A DNA stretch of 64,000 nt from Flavobacterium ginsengisoli (GCF_029625315.1 NZ_CP121110.1:3605001-3669000); one strand, 5' to 3'; counted from the stretch's first letter, positions 38,701 to 53,448 are shown. Made by a program: numbers and translations. The notes: generated from the sequence alone by a model not told the origin.

Positions 38701-41700
38701 GAATGACACTTACGCCAACGGCAGTAAAATGTCCAAGCAATACAACAGATGTAACGATTACAAATGTTGTTAATGCTGCAGGAGTTGCTGTACCTACAAC
38801 AGGTTTAGAATATAGAATTAAACTTCCTGTACCTCCGGGTACTTCTACTTACCAAACTAGTAATACTTTTACTGGATTGGCAGCAGGTAAAACATATACT
38901 TTTGAAGTTAGGGATGCTAATTTCTGTGTGTATGAAAAAATACTTGATGTACCATCATTACCAGTATTTGCTGTAGCTTTAAAATCTCAGAATAATATTA
39001 GCTGTTCTACTGCAACTGATGGTTCTGCAATATTTACTGTTACAGGATTAGGTAATGGTACTGGATACAGTTATAAAGTAGATGCATTGCCTGCGGTAAC
39101 AGGATTAACAACTCCACCAGCAGGAAGTTCATTTGAGATTTCTGTACCAAATTTAAGTCCAGGACTTCATACAATTGTAGTAACAAATACAGTTACAAAT
39201 TGTCCACAATCTCAATCGGTTACGATTGCGGCACCACCTGCTGCATTGGTATTAAATCCATCAACATTAGTACACGTAACTTGTGATAATAAAGGAAAAG
39301 CAACAATTAATGTAGTTGGAGGTTGGGGAACTTATGAATATACAGTTACGCCTACATCTCCAGCAGGATCAGCGATTGTTCAAACAACGACAAATGTATT
39401 TTCTAATTTAAATGCTGGTGCTTATTCTGTTTCTGTAAAAGATTTAAATGGTTGTACTGTAACAGGAACTTTTACTATTAATGATAAAGTTAATCCTACT
39501 GCGAGCATTGATGTTTCAAACTCAGATTTTTGTGTTGTAGGAACTGGAGCAAAAATTGTAGTATCGCCTAACAGTGCTCCTAATTATACGTATGTTCTAG
39601 ATAATGGTGCTGTTCAAAATACTGGTACTTTTACAGGAGTAACTCCAGGAATTACTCATAAAATTAGAGTTACTGATACTTCTACAGGATGTTATACTGA
39701 TTTAACTGTGCCAACAATTAATGCACCAATATCTGCTAAATTAAATCCTTTAGTAAAAGATTTAACTTGTGATGCTACAAATCCAAATGCAGTTATTGAA
39801 GTTTCTATAAAAGATGGTTATCCAGATTATAGCTATAGAGTAAGTACAAATGGCAGCGGATTTAGTGGTTCTAATATTCCAGTAGCAGCTGGTGCGACTA
39901 CATTTACGTACCAAACAACTACAGGTGCTGCAGCTGCAACTTATGAATTTGAAATATTTGACAGTAAAGGATGTAGAACTACTGTAACGCAAAATATCGC
40001 GGCGAGAGTATCTCCAACAGCTACAACTACACCAACAAATCCTACTTGTTATAATGGAAATGATGGTTCTATTATCGTAAACGCTAGTTCAGGATTAGCA
40101 CCTTACACTTACGAAGTTTCAACAGTTTCTGCTACAGGACCATTTACTACCATGACTAGTAAAACATATTCTAATGCTACGGCTGGAGATTACTGGTTTA
40201 GAGTTACGGATGCGAAAAAATGTCAGTTTGTAACAGCAAAAACGACTGTTTCAAACCCGCCACAATTAACAGCTAAAGCTGATCTTACTACAGCTTTAAG
40301 TTGTGGAACATCAAACGCTACACAAGCTGCTACTATTACAGTTACGGTATTATTGCCAGGAACACCATATAGCGGAACAGACAAATACAGATATAGTTTC
40401 AATGGAGTTTTACCGGCAGGAACATCAAATACCTACACGACTAGCACTCCTGGTGCAGTTACAGTAGATGTATTCGATGCAAATAATTGCCCTTACAGAA
40501 TTCGGTTTCACCTGTCGTTAATACATTAAATCCGCCATCAAATATGGCTTTTTCACAAGCCAATGTTATTTCTTGTATGGCTACACAATTAGATACAGAT
40601 TTAACAGTATCTTATTCAGGAGGTGTAGGACCATTTAGAGTTGAAATTACATCTACAGATGCAGTTCCAGCTCCGGCAGTTGCTGTTGCAACAGGTGTAA
40701 CGGCTCAGTCTTATGTATTTAAAGATTTAGCTCCAGGTAACTACTCTTTTAAAGTTACAGATGCTAATAAATGTACAACTACTGGCGATTATAAAATTGA
40801 AAAAGTTGAATTGCCTATTGCCAACGGTTCAGTAATTTCAAATGTAATTTGTAAAGGTGCATCAGATGGTAAACTTAGTTTTACAGTTTCTGGTAATGTA
40901 GGTGCTACATACACTTATGAACTAAGAAACAGCGTAAATGCACTTGTACCAATTATTCAATCTTCAAAAACAGGAAATGTTATTGATTATGTAGGATTGC
41001 CTGCAGATACTTATACATTTAGAGTTACAAACTCAACAACAACTTGTTACGCAACAAAGGTTCTTGAAGTTAAAGAGCCGAAAGATCCATTGGCTCTTCT
41101 AGCGCCAACAATTACTCCTATCACTTGTTCACCAAACAATGGTAAAGTAGTTATTAATACAACTGGCGGTTGGGGTAACAATAGATATACATTAACTCAA
41201 CCTGACGGAACTTTAGTTGGTCCTCAGCCAAGTTCAACTTTTGCCAATATAACTCAGTCTGGTACTTATGGTATTTCTGTTACAGATTTAAATGGAAACG
41301 GATGTACTGTTACAGATACATTTACTGTTGATGCAAAAGTATTGCCAAGCGCAAGTATCGATTTGACAGCTTCAGATTTATGTTATGATTCAGTTGGTAA
41401 AGCGACAATTGTAGTTACACCTACAGTTCCGTCTCCTACTTACATGTACAATATCAATGATGGTGTTTATCAAAGTAGTGGTACTTTCCCTAATTTGGAG
41501 CCAGGAAGGTATAATGTTAAAGTAAAAGATATGGCAACGGGTTGTATTTTACCATTGTCAGCAATAGATATTGAATCTGAATTGAAATTCAATGCTACTT
41601 TGAGCAAATCAGCAAACTGTCTTACTCAGAATACTGAGATAAAAGGTATTGTTTCTGGTGGAAAACTTAATTATTCTTATACTGTAACTAAAAATGGAAC

Positions 41701-44700
41701 ATTAGATCCAACTGTTATACCAGTAACTGGTACAACTTTTACTTATACAGATCCTGTAGATCCTCCGCAAGTTGGAAATACAACTTATATATTTACGTTA
41801 ACAGATGCGTCAGATGCTAAATGTAGTCTTACATCTACAGTTGTTGTAGGACCAAGAACAGATCCTGATTTTACATTAACTCCTAATTCAACTATTTTAT
41901 GTAATGGAGATGCAACGGGTTCTATTACAGTAGCAATTGACAAGACAAAAGGAGTATCTCCTTATACAATCTCTGTCTACAATACAACAACTTCTACCTC
42001 TTATGGTGCACAAACTACTGGTCTTCCAGCTGGTGATTATACAGTAAGAGTAACAGATGATAAAGGTTGTTATCTTGAGAAAACTACAGATATTAAACAA
42101 CCTGCTAAAATTGAATTTGATATTGATGTTAAACCTATGACTTGTGATACTAGTGGTAGCGGAATATCTTATGGATCTATTACGGTTCACAATTTTACAG
42201 GAGGTTCAAGTGATATTGCTCCACTAGGACCATTTACTTATACTTTAACAAATAATGTTAATGAGCCAACGCAAGTTGCTCCACATGCAATTTCAGATGT
42301 TAGAGGTGATTATACTTTTAATATTTTAAATTTTGGTATTTATCAATTAACGGTTTCTGATAAAAACGGCTGTTCAGTTACCAAAACAATCTCGATGGCA
42401 TCAAAACCAGAAGATTTAAAAATTGAGGTTAAAGCAGGAACAGCGTCATGTACAACAGCAAGTCTTGTTGTGACTGTAAATACGCCGATTATTGGAGGGC
42501 CTTATCATTTTGCTCTTTATCCAATCAATTCAGCTTCTACGCCGCCATATAAATACGCTGATAATACAGGATCATACCAAGATTCAGATTCAACGAATCC
42601 TGCAGATCCTGAATATACACAATCGACTTTTAACGGTTTATTACCAGGGGTTACTTATTCGTTCATCGTTTATGACGTAACAACAGACTGTTATTTCTTT
42701 AAACAAGCAGAAGCACCAACATTGACTTCTTCTAATTTAAATATTACTGTAACACCAGCTAATGTAACATGTCAGGGAGCTGGTAATGGAAATGTTTCAT
42801 TCACGTTCACGGGTACAAAACCAACAACAGAAACAGTTAAATACGAAGTTTACAATTCGCAAAGTAATACACTAGTTACTCCTGCAGTTGGGGGTACAGT
42901 GACATTACCAACTAATTCGGCAACAAATGTAGGACCACTGGTTCCAGGGACATATTATATCTTATTTACAGAATTGGATAATACTTCAACTGTAGTTTGT
43001 ATGAATACGTCTAAAACTTTTACAATAAGTGAATCAGTTGTTCCATTAACATTAAAGGTTAGTTCTCCTAAAAATGATAATTGTGGAACTGATCAAGGTA
43101 TAATTGAAGCTTTTGGACAAGGAGGAACGGTTACTAAAGTAGTCGTTGATCCATCAGATCCAACAAAAACTATTACAGTTCCAGCGCCTTATTTATATCA
43201 AATTTTCCCAGATACAGGTGTGGCTGGTGTAATTGATGGTTCAGATAAACCAGTGACTGATGCTGGGCTTTCTGCTTCTTTCGACCCAGCTCTTCATACA
43301 GGAAGTACTTTTAATAAAGAATGGGGTCACTATTTAGTTTATGTAAAAGATGCAAATGGCTGTATTCAGGTAGAGTTTGTTGAAGTGAAATTAGATCCAA
43401 CTCCAGTAATAACAGCTGATGTAAACAGTGTTTGTGCTGAGGAAGACTCTTTTGTAATCGATGTTGATATGACAACATTCGGTATTGCTCCATATACTTA
43501 TAGTTTAGATGGTTTTGATTTTGTTCCTATGCCTGCAACACCATTTTCTATATCTAATCTTCATTCAGGAAATCATACTGTAGAAGTTAGAGATTTTAAT
43601 GGTTGTGGTAATAAAGTAACATTAAACCCTATTGCTGTACCTTTAGACATCAAAGCTAAATTTACTATAGACCCTACATGTAGAGATGCTGACGGTACAA
43701 TTACTGCTGTTGTAACTGGCGGATTTGCACCAAATAATTTTGAATACACTTTAAAAAATAATACTGTAGCGACAGTAGATGTTGTGCAAATTAACAATCC
43801 AAAATTTGTAGGTCAGGCAGCGGGTAATTATACTGTAACAGTAAGAGATTTAAACACAAATTGTTCTAAATCAGTTATTGTTGATTTACTTGTACCAACT
43901 CTTGTAGATTTAGTTCCAGGAGATATTACAACAACTGCTGTTGATTGTAACGGAACACAAGGAACAAACAATAACGGAACTCTTACGGTTAACTTAAGAG
44001 TCTGCTAACGACAATCCGGATTATAAATTTATCCTGACACCTGTTTTACCAGCAGGACCTGCTATTACACAGGATAGTAATTATTTTACAGGTTTAATTG
44101 CAGGAGATTATACAGTTAAAGTTATTTCTTCTAGAGGCTGTGAATTTGAGGTGCCTGCTAATGTACCTGCTCCAAGTGCAGTTTATGCAACTGCTACAGC
44201 AACACCATTTAGTTGTGCTGTTGATCCAACTACAACTACAGTTGTTGTATCGGCTGCAGGTGGTACAGGAACTGGTACATTTACTTTCAGTAAAGACGGT
44301 ACTAATTATTTTACAAGTAATAGCACACCAGCTGACGATAATTACACATTTGAATTATCTGATACAGGAAGTGTTCAAGACCCTCATTATTGGGTGAAAG
44401 ATGCTAATGGATGTATTTATGAAACAAGTGGTTTAGTTGCACCATTAGACCCACTACCAAAATTAATTTCAGCTACAGCTAAGAGATCTCCTTTAGCAGG
44501 ATCTCAAATTGATTGTCAAAATGGTAGAGAGGTAATTCAAATTGATGTAGTTGGAGGATCCACTCCAGCTGATTTCACTTATCAAGTTTCAATTGACGGA
44601 GCTGGTTATACAACTCTTACAAATTCTGCTGGAACACCATATACTTATAATGCTACAACAGCGGGTAGTAAGTACCAGTTTAAAATTATTGATAATGAAA

Positions 44701-47700
44701 CAGGTTGTGAGATTTTAACTAACATTTATGAGGTTCCTTTATTCGATCTTATTAGCGTAACAGCTACTACGGCTTCTGATGTAAAATGTATATCAGAAAA
44801 TAATGGAACAATTCAAATCAATATTGCTGGGTATTCTGGTGCATACGATTATCAAATTTTTGATGGTCTAACTGCAGTAGTTGGAGTTGGAGCAAGCGGT
44901 TCTCACGATACTGCAACTTCAAATCCGTTTGTAATTCCTTTCGGATTACCTGCAGGAAATAATTATACAGTACACATTCAAGAAACGGGTCATCCAAAAT
45001 GTCCTTCGATTTCAAATCCGTAATTATCAAAAAACCAACTGCGGCTTTAGCTTTAGATCCGTTAGTTGTTACACCATTAGGTTGTACTACTTTAGGAGCT
45101 GTAGTAATAACTGCTAAAGATGGTTGGGGTGATTATACCTATACTTTAACGCAGCCAGACTTAACAGTTGTAACAAACAAAAATGGTAAGTTTGATAATC
45201 TTAATCAAGTAGGACCAGCAGGATCTTATAAAGTTTCTGTAAAAGACGCTAATGGTTGTGAGGTGACTGATTCATTTAATTTAAGTACACCGGTTCCTCC
45301 AACAGCAAGTATCGACCCTACAACAGATTATTGTTATACAAATGCTGATAAAGCAACTATTGTGGTAATTGCTTCATCTACATCGCCTTTTGCATTGCCA
45401 ACAGATACTTATGATTATAGTATTAATGGTGGTCAGACATGGCAAATTAATAATAATACATTCACTGATTTAACTCCTGGAGATTATACATTTACAGTTA
45501 GAGATAAATTTGGATGTACTGGTACTACTTCAATTACTACAATTGAAGGACAGCTTTATTCTTCAGCAGAAAAAACAAAAGATATTTTCTGTACAGGTAC
45601 AGTTGAAGGTACTATTAGAGTAAAAGCATCTGGTGGATATGCGCCTTATAGCTACACTGTAGCCATAAATGGTGGTGCAGCCTTCTGCTCCAATTGCATT
45701 TGTAAACGGAACATATTCTGATTATACAGTTGTTTCTCCTCTTACAAGTACATACGATTTTGTAGTGTATGATGCTCATAACTGTCCAACTCCAGTTAGT
45801 ACAGTGACTATGGTAGCGCCAACTGCAGTTACGTTTACTGCAACACCAACATCTCCATATTGTTCAGGAACACAAGGAAATGTTGATAATGGTTCTATCT
45901 TGTTTACTTTACCAACAAGTAATGATAACCCGCCTTACACATACACTGTTCAGCGTACGGCACCTACAGTTGGTTTAGTATTAACACAAGTAAACAATCC
46001 GTTGTTTACAGGATTAAGTGCTGGTACTTATGCTGTAAATGTTACATCTGACAGATTGTGTGACGCTCCAACAACCGTTGTTATTAACCCTCCAATTGCA
46101 GTAGTGGCAGAAGCTTCGGCTACAAAGTTTACTTGTACAGGAACAAGTATTAACGAGACGATTGTTACTGTTACTGGTAAATTTGGTACAGGTACAGGTT
46201 TAGTAGGAGATTATACTTATAGTAATAACAAAACAAAATGGGAAACAAGTAATACATTTACGGTAGTTGATAACCAAAATGTTCAAACCCTAACATATTA
46301 TGTTAGAGATAAAAACGGATGTATTGCTGAAGTTCAGATTACTGTGGATCCATTCCCAATATTGAAAAAACCTACAGTTACACAAGGAAGAAGAGCAGCT
46401 TGTAATAATGCTGGTGAAGTTATTGATGTTGTAATCAATGGCGGAGCAAGTCCGGCAAACTTCCAATACGAAGTATATCAGGATGGTGTTTTATTAAGCG
46501 GCGGTCCATATGCTGTGACAGGAAATACATTTAGTTATACAGCTCCAACGGTTGGTCATTTCTATCAGTTTAAAATAACTGACTTGACAACGTTCTGTTA
46601 TATTACTACTGATCCTTACGAAGTGCCAGTATTTAATACTGCTAAAGTTATTGCAAATGCTTCTTCGTTAGTTTCTTGTAATGGTTTAAGCGATGGTAAA
46701 ATCACATTTAATATTGTAGATTACAACGGTCCATACACCTATCAGGTTTACAACAATGGAGTAGCGGTTACAGGTGCTTCAGGATCTGGAACTACTGCAA
46801 CAGCAAATCCGTTTACAATTCCTTTCGGACTTTCTGCGGGAGCGAAGTATACAGTAGTAATTACTGAGACGGCTTATCCATTCTGTGATATTACATCTGC
46901 TGATGTAAACATCACTGAACCGCCAGTACTAGATCTAACGAATATGGTTGTTACGGTTAAAAACCAAAATTGTTGGACAACTGGAGCAGTTATTACTGCT
47001 GATGCTTCTACAATTGTAGGTGGAACTCTTGGATCAGGATTTACATTTGCTTTCGTACCAGCAGGAACAGTTCCAACAGCGGGTCAATATTCATCTTCAA
47101 ACACTAAAACATTTGCAACAACTAAAATTGCACCGTTGTTTGATTCGTATGATGTTTATGTAAAAGATGGTAACGGTTGTCCTAAGTTTAAAACAGTAAA
47201 TATTTCATTAGATCCAAAACCTGCAATTACAAATGTTGCGGTTGCGAGTCAATGTTATAATGCAGCAGGCTACAGAATCGACGTTACTGCAAATGGTGTT
47301 GGTACTCTAGAATATAGTTTAGACGGAGTACAGTTCCAAGGCGCTAGTTTCTTTACTGTTACTGCTCCAGGAAATTATACTGTAACAGTAAGAGATGCAA
47401 ATAAGTGTACAACAACAGCTCCTGCTGCAGTTACAATTTATGAGCCTCTTGCGTTACGTGCAGAGGTGACAAAAGTGCCTACTTGTAAAGCTGCCGATGG
47501 TACAATCACTTTATTCGCTTCTGGCGGAAAAGTGCCAACTCCAAGTTATGTTTACACAAGAGATAATTGGTTGAATACAAGCACAAGTCCTGTATTTATA
47601 GGATTAGCTCCTGGAATAAAATATACTTTTAGAGTAAAAGATGTTAATACAAATTGTGAGGTAGAGATTGAAGAAACAATAGATATGCCAACTGATGTTA

Positions 47701-50700
47701 CAGGAATTGTTGCAACAGCGACTCCTACATCTTGTAATGGTTATGCTGATGGTAGTATTTCGGTAACAATTGCAACATCAAACAATAATCCTAAATACAG
47801 ATATAGTCTTTCTGGACCTGTAAATAGACTACCTCAGGATAGCCCGATTTTCAATGACTTACCATTTGGTAATTACGTTGTAACGGTAACTTCTGGAAGA
47901 GGATGTTTTGCGACAGCACCAGCTACAGTTAGTCAGCCACAGTCAGTGGTTGTTGCTAAACCTACAGTAACACAATACCTATGTTCTGCAGGAACAAACA
48001 ATGCTGGTAACGCTACAATTACAGTAGCGCCAGGTTCTGTAACAGGTGGTTCTAACACTTATATCAGATATCAATTCATGAGAGATGGAGTTCAGGTACA
48101 AAATGATGATAGAAACACATATACCGAATCTGATTATTTAGGTGGTGACTATATCGTGAATGTATTTGATTCTAAAGGATGTCAGGGTACTTACGCTACA
48201 GTAACAATCGATCCTTACATTGGAATTGCTGATCTGAAAATTGTTGCTACGCAAATTACTTGTAAAAACGATGAAGCTATTCAAGTAACTGCGATCGCTA
48301 CAACAGGAACATTGCCAGCTTTAGATTATACTATTGTTGGAATAGATGGTAATACATATCCTCTTACACCAAGTGTAAATGGATCATGGAATGATTTGAA
48401 AGTAGGTAATTATAAAATTGTTGTGACTAATCCGCTAACAGGATGTAGTGTTGAAAAAATCTATATTGTTAACGAGCCAAACACATTCAAATTTGTAGCT
48501 TCTGAAATTAAGAACCTTACTTGTTATAGTGATGAAGATGGAGCAATTACGTTGACATTAGTCGATAATATTCCAACTCCAAAAGATGATGCTGGTAGAT
48601 TTGATTATGTGATTACACATGAATCTGGAACGATTCTAAGAGGATCAACTACAACAACAGAATTAAAACTTTCGAATCTGAAAAGAGGTAAGTATACTGT
48701 TGTGGCAACATTAGTAGGTTCTCCTTTCTGTGACGTTCAAACTGAATTTAACATTGAGGGTCCAGCTACAGAATTAGAAATTCTAGCGTCTAAAAAAGAC
48801 ATTACTTGTGTAACAGGTAATGATGATGGAGAAATCCGTATAAGCGCTCAAGGTGGATGGCCAGGCGATTATCTATATAAATTAGATGGTCCAGTAACAG
48901 TAGATTTCTCTGCTCAAAACGTATTCACAGGATTAAAAGCAGGATTGTATACAGTTTCTGTTAAAGATGCTGGAGGTTGTATTGATACCGATCAAGTTAC
49001 TTTAGTAGTTCCAACACCAATTGTGGTTACAGCTTCGGCAGACAAAACATTATTATTGTGTAATGGAGATATGAGCGCGACTATTACTGCGACTTCGGTT
49101 ACAGGCGGACAGGGTAGTAATTATTTATATACTTTAAATACTACTTCAGTTACTCCTGTAAGATCTTCAGGACCTCAAACTATACCTTCATTTGCTGGTT
49201 TAGGAGCAGGAACTTATACGATAACTGTTACTGACGGATTCAATTGTGTTGGCGAGTCAGCTCCAATAACAATTAATGAGCCTACTGAAGTTAAACCAAG
49301 TTTGGCTGAAACTAGAAAAATGACTTGTCTTACACAGACTCAACTTACTTTAAGTGCTACTGGTGGTACGCCTCCTTACACTTATAGTAGTGATGATGTA
49401 ACATACTCAACAGTTCCTTTTACAAGTTCTGTTTCGTTTGATGTTGCTCCAGGTGCATACAAGTACTATGTGAAAGATGCAAACGGATGTGTTGATTTTG
49501 TTTCTAACGAAATTACAATTGACCCGCTTGAGCCATTGAAAGCTAATTTGGATATATCTAATGCTGTAGTATTATGTCGTGAAGATCCAAGTGGTGTAAT
49601 TGTGGCAAATGCTTCAGGTGGATTAGGAAACTATCAATATACTTTACTAGACGGTGCCGGAAACATACTAAAAGGACCACAGTCAGATGGTAGATTTGAT
49701 AAGCTTATAGCTGGTGATTATAAAGTGGTTGTGAAGAGTGGTGATTGCGAAACTTTACCAGAAGATGTAAATATCGATCAGCCAAAAGAAGTATTCTCAG
49801 CTGAGTTTATTCCAACAGCAGTGAAATGTTTTGGTGGAAATGATGGAACAATTGAAGTAATCGGTAAAGGTGGAACAGGAAGTTATAAATACTCTATTTC
49901 ACCAAGAAACGATCAATACTTTGACAGTAACATTTTTGAGAAATTGAAAGCTGGTTTCTATACAGTTATAGCAATGGATGAACATGGATGTTATGATACA
50001 GAAGTAGTTGAGGTTAAACAACCTACAGCACCACTTTCAGTTGTTGAAACACCTGGAATGACAATGCCAGAAGAATGTGCTGGAGAACTTAATGGAGCAT
50101 TTACAATTGACATTGCGGGTGGTACACCTCCTTATTTAGTTAGTTTAAATGATATTAATGGTACTTACCAACCGGTTACAGGAACACAACATACGTTTGA
50201 AAATCTTGCGGGAGGTGTTTATACAGTATTTGTGAAAGACGGCGGAAACTGTCCTCAAGAAGTAGAAGTTAGTGTACCATTGCCAGTAACGCTTAATCCG
50301 GTTGCTGAGGTAACGTATGACTGTGTGAACAACTCACAGGCAAACATGGTAATAGTAACTATTGATGCTTCTATTACAGACCCAACAGATGTAGATTATT
50401 CTCTTGATAACAATGGAACATTCCAGCCAAGTAACATCTTTACAAATGTTCCTGCTGGTGATCACTTCATCGTTGCAAGACATACTAACGGATGTGAAGT
50501 GCCAACGCCAATCTTTACTGTTAATGCAGTTGCAGAACTTGGCTTAATAGACATTACAAATCAAAGTAAAGACATCAACACAATTGTGGTTCAAGCTACA
50601 GGTGGAGTTGCTCCTTACGAGTACAGTTTCAATGGAGAGTCATTTACATCATCTAACAGTTATAGAATCTATAAAACAGGTGATTATGTAGTTATCGTGA

Positions 50701-51020
50701 GAGATAAAAATGGTTGTGAGAAAACAATAACAGTTCATGGAACATTCTATGATTTCTGTATGCCAAACTACTTTACTCCAAACGGTGATGGACAAAATGA
50801 TACTATTGGTCCAGATTGTGGTGCATTAGCGTACAAAGAATTAACGTTCGATATTTATGACAGATATGGTAGAGTTGTTGCCAAATACCGTGTAAATGGT
50901 AAATGGGATGGTAGATACCATGGAAATGAATTGCCAACAGGAGATTACTGGTACGTTCTTAAACTAAACGATCCAAAAGATCCTAGAGAGTTTGTTGGAC
51001 ATTTCACTTTATACAGATAA
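32704..51020 (+). CDS. sprB: Gliding motility surface adhesin SprB (frame interrupted six times)
   Basis: SprB is the giant adhesin moved along the cell surface by the gliding motor and exported by type IX secretion. Removing four insertions (36121, 37343, 44000, 45677; each in GCAGC/GCTGC) and filling two one-base deletions (near 40502 and 45018) gives an exact 6105-codon frame, 6104 residues, similar to the roughly 6500-residue F. johnsoniae protein. Layout: signal peptide; N-terminal domain to about residue 370; a DUF11-like domain (VNLGQQLVYEITIQNKG-type); long arrays of SprB repeats (...GGxxPYxYS...LxxGxYxxxVxDxxGC); one unlike domain near 1240-1455; a C-terminal gliding/type B domain (NYFTPNGDGQNDTIG ... 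GKWDGRYHGNELPTGDYWY). Confidence 0.94.
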
Positions 51021-51063
51021 CAAAATTATAGCCCCAATGATGTTATCTAAAAATATTATTACA

Positions 51064-52044
51064 ATGAAAAAGTTTATTTTATCCTTAGTACTCATGGCTG
51101 TAACAACAAGTTACAGCCAAGAGTTAAACCTACCAGTGTTTACGCAGTATTTAGCTGATAACCCTTTTATTCTTTCTCCTGCTTATGCTGGTATTGGAGA
51201 TAATCTCCGTATTAGAGCCAACGGTTTAACTCAGTGGGTCGGAATTAAAGATGCACCAGATAACCAATCATTGTATGCAGATTTTCGTGTTCTAGATCGT
51301 TCTGGAGTTGGTATATCATTGTATAACGACAGCAATGGTAATACAAGACAAACAGGAGCAAAAGTTTCGTTTGCCCACCACTTGATTTTAGATTATCGTT
51401 CAGAACAGTATCTTTCATTTGGTATATCATATAACTTTAATAGTTTCCGAATCGATACGGGTAATTTTACAGGAGACGTAAATGGGGTTCCTGTGGCATT
51501 AGACCCTTCAATTACAGACAATCGTTACAATTCAAATAACAACTTTGACATTAGTGCATTGTACCGTAACAAAGGATTTTATTTTAGTTTTAACGCCAAT
51601 AACGTTTTAAAGAAAAATACAGATAAGTATAGAGGAGTAGAACCTGATTTGCTTTCTAATTATCAGATTTATTCTGGATTTACTTTCAGAGATGGAGAAA
51701 ACAGACGTATCGAATATGAACCATCGGTTTTCTTTCAATATTTTGCAAGTGACCAACGTTCTACAACTGATTTGAACTTCAAATACAGACGTTATAATCG
51801 TTACGAAGATTACTATTGGATTGGAGTTTCTTACCGTTTCTTAAATGACCAGTTCCCAAAACCTTTATCAATGGGACCTATGGCTGGTTTTATGAAATCT
51901 AAATTCTATTTTGCATATTCTTACCAGATAATGTTTAATGGTCTTGGGGCATATAACTCAGGAACACATTCAATCACCATCGGATTCGATTTCTTGCAAT
52001 CAATCAGTAACTGTCCTTGTACACAGAGTCCAGTTCACGATTAA
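51064..52044 (+). CDS. sprF: PorP/SprF family type IX secretion protein SprF
   Basis: This is an outer-membrane PorP/SprF family protein, 326 residues, needed in F. johnsoniae to deliver SprB to the surface. The ATG at 51064 opens a signal peptide (MKKFILSLVLMAVTTSYSQ), then the family start ELNLPVFTQYLADNPFILSPAYAG and a beta-barrel body rich in aromatic strand ends. It lies 43 bp after sprB, consistent with co-transcription. An earlier ATG (51040) gives a charged lead and is less likely. Confidence 0.93.
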   Translation: MKKFILSLVLMAVTTSYSQELNLPVFTQYLADNPFILSPAYAGIGDNLRIRANGLTQWVGIKDAPDNQSLYADFRVLDRSGVGISLYNDSNGNTRQTGAKVSFAHHLILDYRSEQYLSFGISYNFNSFRIDTGNFTGDVNGVPVALDPSITDNRYNSNNNFDISALYRNKGFYFSFNANNVLKKNTDKYRGVEPDLLSNYQIYSGFTFRDGENRRIEYEPSVFFQYFASDQRSTTDLNFKYRRYNRYEDYYWIGVSYRFLNDQFPKPLSMGPMAGFMKSKFYFAYSYQIMFNGLGAYNSGTHSITIGFDFLQSISNCPCTQSPVHD

Positions 52045-52162
52045 ACAAGTAATTTTTATCATCTTTGAGAATAATTTTGTTTATTTTCATAATTTACAAC
52101 GTTTTCGTTTTTATTAATGGATTATTTTTGCTTTTTTGAAATTTAGACTACGCTAAAAGTTC

Positions 52163-52170
52163 TATATTTG
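52163..52170 (+). promoter_or_regulatory. -7 box of pgk
   Basis: TATATTTG, 32 bp before the ATG at 52203; a TTTG at 52135 is a possible -33 element, at long spacing (24 bp). Confidence 0.5.
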
Positions 52171-52202
52171 TTATTCTTTCAAAAAATTAAAAAAATTAGC
52201 AG

Positions 52203-53406
52203 ATGAAAACTTTAAGCGATTTCGATTTTAAAAATAAAAAAGCAATTATCCGTGTTGACTTCAACGTGCCATTGGATGAGAATTTTAATGTAACAGATAC
52301 AACACGTATCGAAGCGGCAAAACCAACAATTGATGCTATATTAGCACAAGGTGGCAGTGTGATTTTAATGTCACACCTTGGAAGACCAAAAGGAGCAGAA
52401 GAGAAATACTCTCTAAAACATATTTTAAAAACAGCTTCTGATATTTTAGGAGTTCAAGTAAAATTTGCTGAAAACTGCGTTGGAGAACCAGCTCAAACTG
52501 CGAGCAAAAGATTTAAAACCAGGCGAAGTTCTTTTATTAGAAAACTTACGTTTCCACGCAGAAGAAGAGGCAGGAGATGTAGCTTTCGCTAAAGAATTAG
52601 CTTCTCTTGGAGATATTTATGTAAACGATGCATTTGGTACTGCTCACAGAGCACACGCATCGACAACAATTATTGCACAATTTTTTCCAAACGATAAATG
52701 TTTCGGAACATTATTGGCAAAAGAAATTGACAGTTTAAATAAAGTTCTTAAAAACAGTGAAAAACCTGTAACTGCCGTTCTAGGAGGTTCTAAAGTTTCT
52801 TCTAAAATCACCGTTATCGAAAATATCTTAGATAAAGTAGATCACATGATTATTGGTGGAGGTATGACTTTTACTTTCATTAAAGCTCAAGGCGGAAAAA
52901 TTGGTGAGTCTATCTGCGAAGATGATAAATTAGATTTAGCTCTTGAAATTTTAAGATTAGCAAAAGAAAAAGGAGTTCAGGTACATATTCCTGTTGATGT
53001 TATTGTTGCAGACGATTTCTCAAACAATGCAAATACTCAGGTTGTAGACGTAACTGCAATTCCTGATGGATGGCAAGGTTTAGATGCAGGTCCAAAATCT
53101 CTAGAAAACTTCAAAAAAGTAATTTTAGAGTCAAAAACAATTCTTTGGAATGGTCCATTAGGAGTTTTTGAAATGGAAACGTTCTCTAAAGGAACAATCG
53201 CATTAGGAGATTATATCGCAGAAGCTACTCAAAATGGAGCATTTTCATTAGTTGGTGGTGGAGATTCTGTTGCGGCAGTAAAACAGTTCGGATTTGAAGA
53301 TAAAATGAGCTACGTCTCTACTGGTGGAGGGGCAATGCTTGAAATGTTAGAAGGAAGAATTTTACCTGGAATCAGCTGCGATTTTAGACTAAAAAATCAC
53401 AATTAA
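52203..53406 (+). CDS. pgk: Phosphoglycerate kinase (frame interrupted)
   Basis: PGK makes ATP from 1,3-bisphosphoglycerate in glycolysis. Motifs: RVDFNVPLD at residues 17-25, SHLGRPKG, the hinge region [13 protein letters not shown], and the nucleotide-binding GGGDSVAAV. The frame breaks at 52500-52505, where GCGAGC stands for GCAGC. Deleting one base restores ...[24 protein letters not shown]... and a 400-residue protein of normal length. This essential glycolytic gene is the clearest case that the break is not biological. Confidence 0.96.
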
Positions 53407-53440
53407 CATTTTTTTAAACACTTTTCTTCGATAAAGGGCT

Positions 53441-53448
53441 TAGATTTG
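53441..53448 (+). promoter_or_regulatory. -7 box of the lytic transglycosylase gene
   Basis: TAGATTTG, 54 bp before the ATG at 53503. Confidence 0.45.
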
